From the NCBI GenBank assembly GCA_017856115.1, contig JAFMFM010000009.1, forward strand, positions 1 through 52,779: DNA of 52,779 nucleotides. Direction: 5' to 3'. Made by a program: the position numbers and the translations under genes. This document shows, one piece after another, positions 49,694-52,779 of the stretch; positions within the stretch are counted from its first letter, which is position 1; each line of letters opens with the position of its first letter. Source of the DNA: Actinomycetota bacterium (GTDB lineage Bacteria; Actinomycetota; Acidimicrobiia; Acidimicrobiales; Ilumatobacteraceae). The notes under the pieces were generated by a model, which was given only the letters and a program-made list of their open reading frames with translations, was not told the DNA's origin and made no database searches.

Positions 49694-51193
49694 ATGAACC
49701 TCGCAACCTTGCTCGACGGCCATTCACCTTCGGCGACAGCGCTCATCAGCCGCGGCAACGCCACTACCTACGGCGAGCTTCGGGACCACATCGGGGCGGT
49801 GCGCGGTGCGCTCGATGCACTCGGCGTGGGCCGCGGTGACCGAGTGGCACTGTTGTGCGGCAACACGGTGGAATTCGTGATCACGTACTTTGCGTGCCTG
49901 GGTCGCGGAATCGTATGCGTGCCGTTGAATCCCACGGCACCTGCACCGGAGTTGCAACGTGAGCTCGGTGCCGTCGGAGCGCGCGCGGTGGTGATTGCGC
50001 CGTCGGCAGTTGCGGGCTGGTCGCACGTCGACCGGTCCTCCTTGCCACATCTTGCCCATGTCATCACCACCTCGGGAGAGGTGCCGGGGGCCCTGCACTT
50101 TGCAGACCTCCTCACCAAGACGGCTGCGCCGGTCGTGGACGTACAGGCCGACGACCTGGCCATCATGCTGTTCACCAGCGGAACCGCCGGCTCACCGAAG
50201 GCGGCGATGCTGTCGCATGGCAACCTGCAGTCGAACCTGGAGCAACTTGCCAAGGTTCGGAAACTCGACGGAACCGACGTGGTGTACGGGGTGTTGCCGC
50301 TCTTTCACATCTTCGGGCTCAACGTGGTGCTCGCGTATTCGCTGATGCGGGGCTCGACGATAGTGCTGGTGGAGCGCTTCGACCCGATGACTGCGATCGA
50401 CACCATCCGCGATCGCAAGGTCACGCTCATTCCCGGAGCCCCGCCACTCTGGATGGCGTTCGAACAAATGCCGAATCTTCCCAAGGATGCATTCGTCAAC
50501 GTGCGCACCGCGTTGACCGGCGCGGCAAAGATGCCCGAGCACACCACGCGCGCCCTCTACGAGCGCTTCGGCCTCCTGGTGACGGAGGGGTACGGCCTCA
50601 CCGAGTGTTCCCCCGTGGTTACCACCACCACCGATGTGGACAAGGAAACGGCACTCACCAAGATCGGGTCGATCGGCCGTGTGCTCCCGGGGGTGGAAGT
50701 GCGTCTCGTGGACGAGAACGGCGAGAACACCCTGCGTGGTGATGCCGGTGAGATTTGGGTGCGCGGTCCGAACGTGTTTCGTGGCTACTTCGAGGATCCC
50801 CAGGCGACCGCGCGTGCGCTCACGCCGGAGGGATGGCTACGCACGGGCGATGTTGCGGTGATCGACGATGACGGATTCCTGTATCTCGTGGACCGCGCGA
50901 AGGACCTCATCATCGTTTCCGGCTTCAACGTGTATCCCGCCGAGGTGGAGGAGGCAATTCTCGAACATCCCGGCGTGGCTCAGACCGCGGTCGTCGGGGT
51001 GGATCATCCGCATACCGGTGAAACGGTGCGTGCGTACGTGGTGTTGCGCGGGGGATCGCACTTGGACGAGGACGCGCTCATCGATCACTGTCGAGCACGA
51101 CTGGCCCGCTACAAGTGTCCGACGAAGGTGTTGTTCGTTCCGCAGTTACCCGTTGGCTCGACGGGCAAGGTGTTGCGACGAGAACTTCGTTGA
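49694..51193 (+). CDS. acyl-CoA ligase (AMP-forming)
   Basis: A 499-residue ANL-superfamily ligase activating a carboxylic acid with ATP and CoA. The P-loop is FTSGTAGSPKAA, then GYGLTECSPV, the hinge region GWLRTGDVAVID with FLYLVDRAKDLI, and the C-terminal catalytic Lys in STGKVLRREL. Substrate is probably a medium or long-chain fatty acid, by similarity to FadD-like proteins. The last 48 bases overlap the convergent membrane-protein gene. Confidence 0.92.
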   Translation: MNLATLLDGHSPSATALISRGNATTYGELRDHIGAVRGALDALGVGRGDRVALLCGNTVEFVITYFACLGRGIVCVPLNPTAPAPELQRELGAVGARAVVIAPSAVAGWSHVDRSSLPHLAHVITTSGEVPGALHFADLLTKTAAPVVDVQADDLAIMLFTSGTAGSPKAAMLSHGNLQSNLEQLAKVRKLDGTDVVYGVLPLFHIFGLNVVLAYSLMRGSTIVLVERFDPMTAIDTIRDRKVTLIPGAPPLWMAFEQMPNLPKDAFVNVRTALTGAAKMPEHTTRALYERFGLLVTEGYGLTECSPVVTTTTDVDKETALTKIGSIGRVLPGVEVRLVDENGENTLRGDAGEIWVRGPNVFRGYFEDPQATARALTPEGWLRTGDVAVIDDDGFLYLVDRAKDLIIVSGFNVYPAEVEEAILEHPGVAQTAVVGVDHPHTGETVRAYVVLRGGSHLDEDALIDHCRARLARYKCPTKVLFVPQLPVGSTGKVLRRELR

Positions 51194-51925
51194 TGCCGCT
51201 CTAAGGTCCGAGCCACCGCCTGCGCTCGGCGCGAGGAAACCGAGGAAAAGTATCACGACACCGATCGACAAGGTGACCGTGAAGGCGCGTTCTTCACCGA
51301 GTCGGCCGGCGAGCGAACCGCTGCCGGACAGCACGACCGTGCCGATGGCGATGAGCACGTTGCTCGCCACCAATCGACGTGCCGAAACAGAATTGGTACG
51401 ACGTGCGGTGCCAACCGCAGGGGTTCGTCCCGTCAGCAGGCGAACGATCGACCACAATGCACCGATGATGATCACCGCGGCGGGGATCCCCGAGCCGATG
51501 GCAGCCATCAAGCGAGGAAGCATTCCGAAGTGATCCCGTGCTCTCGGAAATTCATCGGCCACGAACGGAGCAGTGGTCGGCGCCACCGCCATAACTCCGA
51601 TCGCAAAGGTGCTGAGTAGTGCCAGCGCAGCGCGTACTGGTCGTGCAATTCGATCACCGGCGAGTAGTGCGATGGAGCCGAGCGAGAGCCACGCCACGTT
51701 CAGGACCGCACCGGCGGTGAAGAACACTCGGAACGTGAGATTCGACCATCCGGCCGCCGTTGCCCACCACAAAGCGAACGACCCGAGAAAGAAGAGCGAC
51801 ATCGCCATCGCCCAGGCACCATGGTGCGACAGGCGACGTCGATGCCACCGATCTGCGGTCACCAGGGCAAAGATGAGAGCGACCAAACTTGCGAACGCAG
51901 CAAGCGACACGGTGAGACGGTCCAC
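51146..51925 (-). CDS. multi-pass membrane protein of unknown function
   Basis: A 259-residue protein with about seven hydrophobic helices (from residue 5 onward) and short loops. No catalytic motif recognised. The GTG start has TAGCCT 9 bases upstream. Because the C-terminal 15 codons overlap the ligase gene, the true end should be checked. Confidence 0.7.
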   Translation of the reverse strand: MDRLTVSLAAFASLVALIFALVTADRWHRRRLSHHGAWAMAMSLFFLGSFALWWATAAGWSNLTFRVFFTAGAVLNVAWLSLGSIALLAGDRIARPVRAALALLSTFAIGVMAVAPTTAPFVADEFPRARDHFGMLPRLMAAIGSGIPAAVIIIGALWSIVRLLTGRTPAVGTARRTNSVSARRLVASNVLIAIGTVVLSGSGSLAGRLGEERAFTVTLSIGVVILFLGFLAPSAGGGSDLRAASTKFSSQHLARRANG

Positions 51926-51934
51926 GATGAGTGC

Positions 51935-51940
51935 AGGCTA
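51935..51940 (-). promoter_or_regulatory. -10 hexamer of the membrane-protein gene
   Basis: TAGCCT on the minus strand, 9 bases before GTG 51925. Confidence 0.45.
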
Positions 51941-52020
51941 GGGAACGCGGGAATGTCACCGTTTGTGCTGCCCTGGATGGCTTTTGTTCGGCAGGGTGGC
52001 ATTGGGCACGCACATCGACT

Positions 52021-52054
52021 TTGCTAGTGAAACTATGCGCAAGCACCGTACCCT
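52021..52054 (+). promoter_or_regulatory. rex promoter with a possible operator
   Basis: TACCCT (52049-52054) lies 7 bases before ATG 52062. Just upstream, 52021-52042 is an imperfect palindrome: TTGCTAGT, GAA, ACTA, three bases, GCAA. It has some likeness to Rex sites (TTGTG...CACAA) but is not a clean match. Confidence 0.45.
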
Positions 52055-52061
52055 TACATGC

Positions 52062-52778
52062 ATGACTGCACCCGATACGACTCCGCTCAAGACTGCAGCC
52101 AACCAGGCCGTGCCTCAGCGACGTCGCCGGATTCCGAGTGCGGCAGTCAATCGACTGCCGGTGTATCTCCAGATTCTCACGGATTTGCAGTTGACGGAAA
52201 CGTCCCAGGTGTCGAGTGACCAATTGGCAGCGCTCGCCAACGTGAACGCGGCGAAGGTTCGCAAGGATTTGTCGTATCTCGGTACGTACGGAACCCGAGG
52301 CGTGGGTTACGAAGTGGCGTTTCTCGTGTACCAAATCAAGCGTGAACTCGGATTGCTCTCGCAGTGGAAGACCATTGTGGTCGGCGCCGGCAATCTCGGA
52401 TCGGCGATCACGGTCAATGGTGGATTCACGTCGCGCGGGTTTCCCGTCGTGGCCATCTTCGATGTCGACCCGCGCAAGGTGGGTACTCGGGTCGGTGACC
52501 TTCCCGTTCGCAATCTGGATGAGATGAAGGACTTCGTTCGCGCCAATGGAGTGCACATCGGAGTACTTGCGGTGCCATCGACGGCGGCGCAATCGGTGGC
52601 CGACGATCTCATCGCTGCAGGTATCGGTTCGCTCCTGAACTTCGCACCGGTGGTGCTGACCACACCGAAGGGTGTGACGGTTCGCAACGTCGACCTCGGC
52701 GTGGAGTTGCAGATTCTCGGCTACCACGAACAGAGTCGTGGTCAGGGCGCATCGCAGCAAACCCGCGTCACGGTGTAG
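52062..52778 (+). CDS. rex: redox-sensing transcriptional repressor Rex
   Basis: A 238-residue Rex, which represses respiratory and fermentative genes until NADH binds. The N-terminal winged helix (RLPVYLQIL, SSDQLAALANVNAAKVRKDLSYLG, YGTRGVGY) reads DNA. The Rossmann domain (VVGAGNLGSAI, AIFDVDPRKVG) binds NAD(H), and a C-terminal swap helix ends the protein. ATG 52062 is supported by TACCCT 7 bases upstream; ATG 52035 is in frame but would include the promoter. Confidence 0.95.
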   Translation: MTAPDTTPLKTAANQAVPQRRRRIPSAAVNRLPVYLQILTDLQLTETSQVSSDQLAALANVNAAKVRKDLSYLGTYGTRGVGYEVAFLVYQIKRELGLLSQWKTIVVGAGNLGSAITVNGGFTSRGFPVVAIFDVDPRKVGTRVGDLPVRNLDEMKDFVRANGVHIGVLAVPSTAAQSVADDLIAAGIGSLLNFAPVVLTTPKGVTVRNVDLGVELQILGYHEQSRGQGASQQTRVTV

Positions 52779-52779
52779 T

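Overview
The window is a gene-dense stretch of an actinobacterial chromosome, probably class Acidimicrobiia. Lineage evidence is a WhiB protein, the mycothiol enzyme MshA, SenX3/RegX3 and GlnR-type regulators, an RsiG-type c-di-GMP switch and a Rex repressor, on a moderately high-GC background. This is inferred from protein families, not from a search. I find about 54 protein genes, one tRNA and one probable structured RNA. No gap exceeds 300 bases. I see no insertion sequence, prophage, CRISPR array or rRNA.

Layout. 1-10.2 kb: a partial short-chain dehydrogenase, a giant secreted protease with two complete subtilisin domains, and an AAA+ ATPase/VWA pair split by a divergent cyclase. 10.2-17.6 kb: whiB, tatA, then a polyphosphate/phosphate block (ppx, ppk, phoU, senX3, regX3) with an 11-bp-periodic PHO-box-like array before phoU. 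17.6-21.4 kb: a degenerate zincin, moaE, an orphan mreB, a CrtO-like acyltransferase and a LysM protein. 21.5-30 kb: an ethylmalonyl-CoA-type mutase, aat, hydroxyacyl-CoA dehydrogenase, phosphatase, cyclophilin, lysC-methyltransferase-asd and tRNA-Pro(CGG). 30-37.9 kb: receiver protein, NfeD protease, Nudix, Mrp, A-type Fe-S carrier, Tat lipoprotein, RidA, deaminase and TMEM165-type exporter. 37.8-42.9 kb: a nitrogen block with a GlnR-like regulator overlapping a glutamine synthetase, a second eukaryote-type glutamine synthetase and glutamine-dependent NAD synthetase. 42.9-52.8 kb: MFS, phosphoglycerate-mutase family, a MoaD-RsiG fusion, an XRE regulator, mshA, a YbjN-like protein, proC, a structured RNA, SAM hydroxide adenosyltransferase, acyl-CoA ligase, a membrane protein and rex.

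Two signals stand out. First, the gene at 44741-45463 encodes a full-length MoaD sulfur carrier ending in Gly-Gly at the usual place, fused in frame to a helical protein carrying the RsiG c-di-GMP signature twice. This would join molybdenum-cofactor synthesis, or a ubiquitin-like tag, to a sigma-factor switch. Second, 29 genes, nearly every one that should start a transcript, have a TAnnnT hexamer 6-10 bases before the start codon. That is the spacing expected if the mRNA begins at the start codon, so leaderless transcription looks like the rule here. It also fixes many start codons, including that of a 27-residue membrane peptide.

Most genes work in housekeeping circuits: phosphate storage and sensing, nitrogen assimilation, aspartate-family amino acids, redox sensing and mycothiol. 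Two genes (aat and the deaminase) appear to lack a canonical start codon and may begin at CTG.
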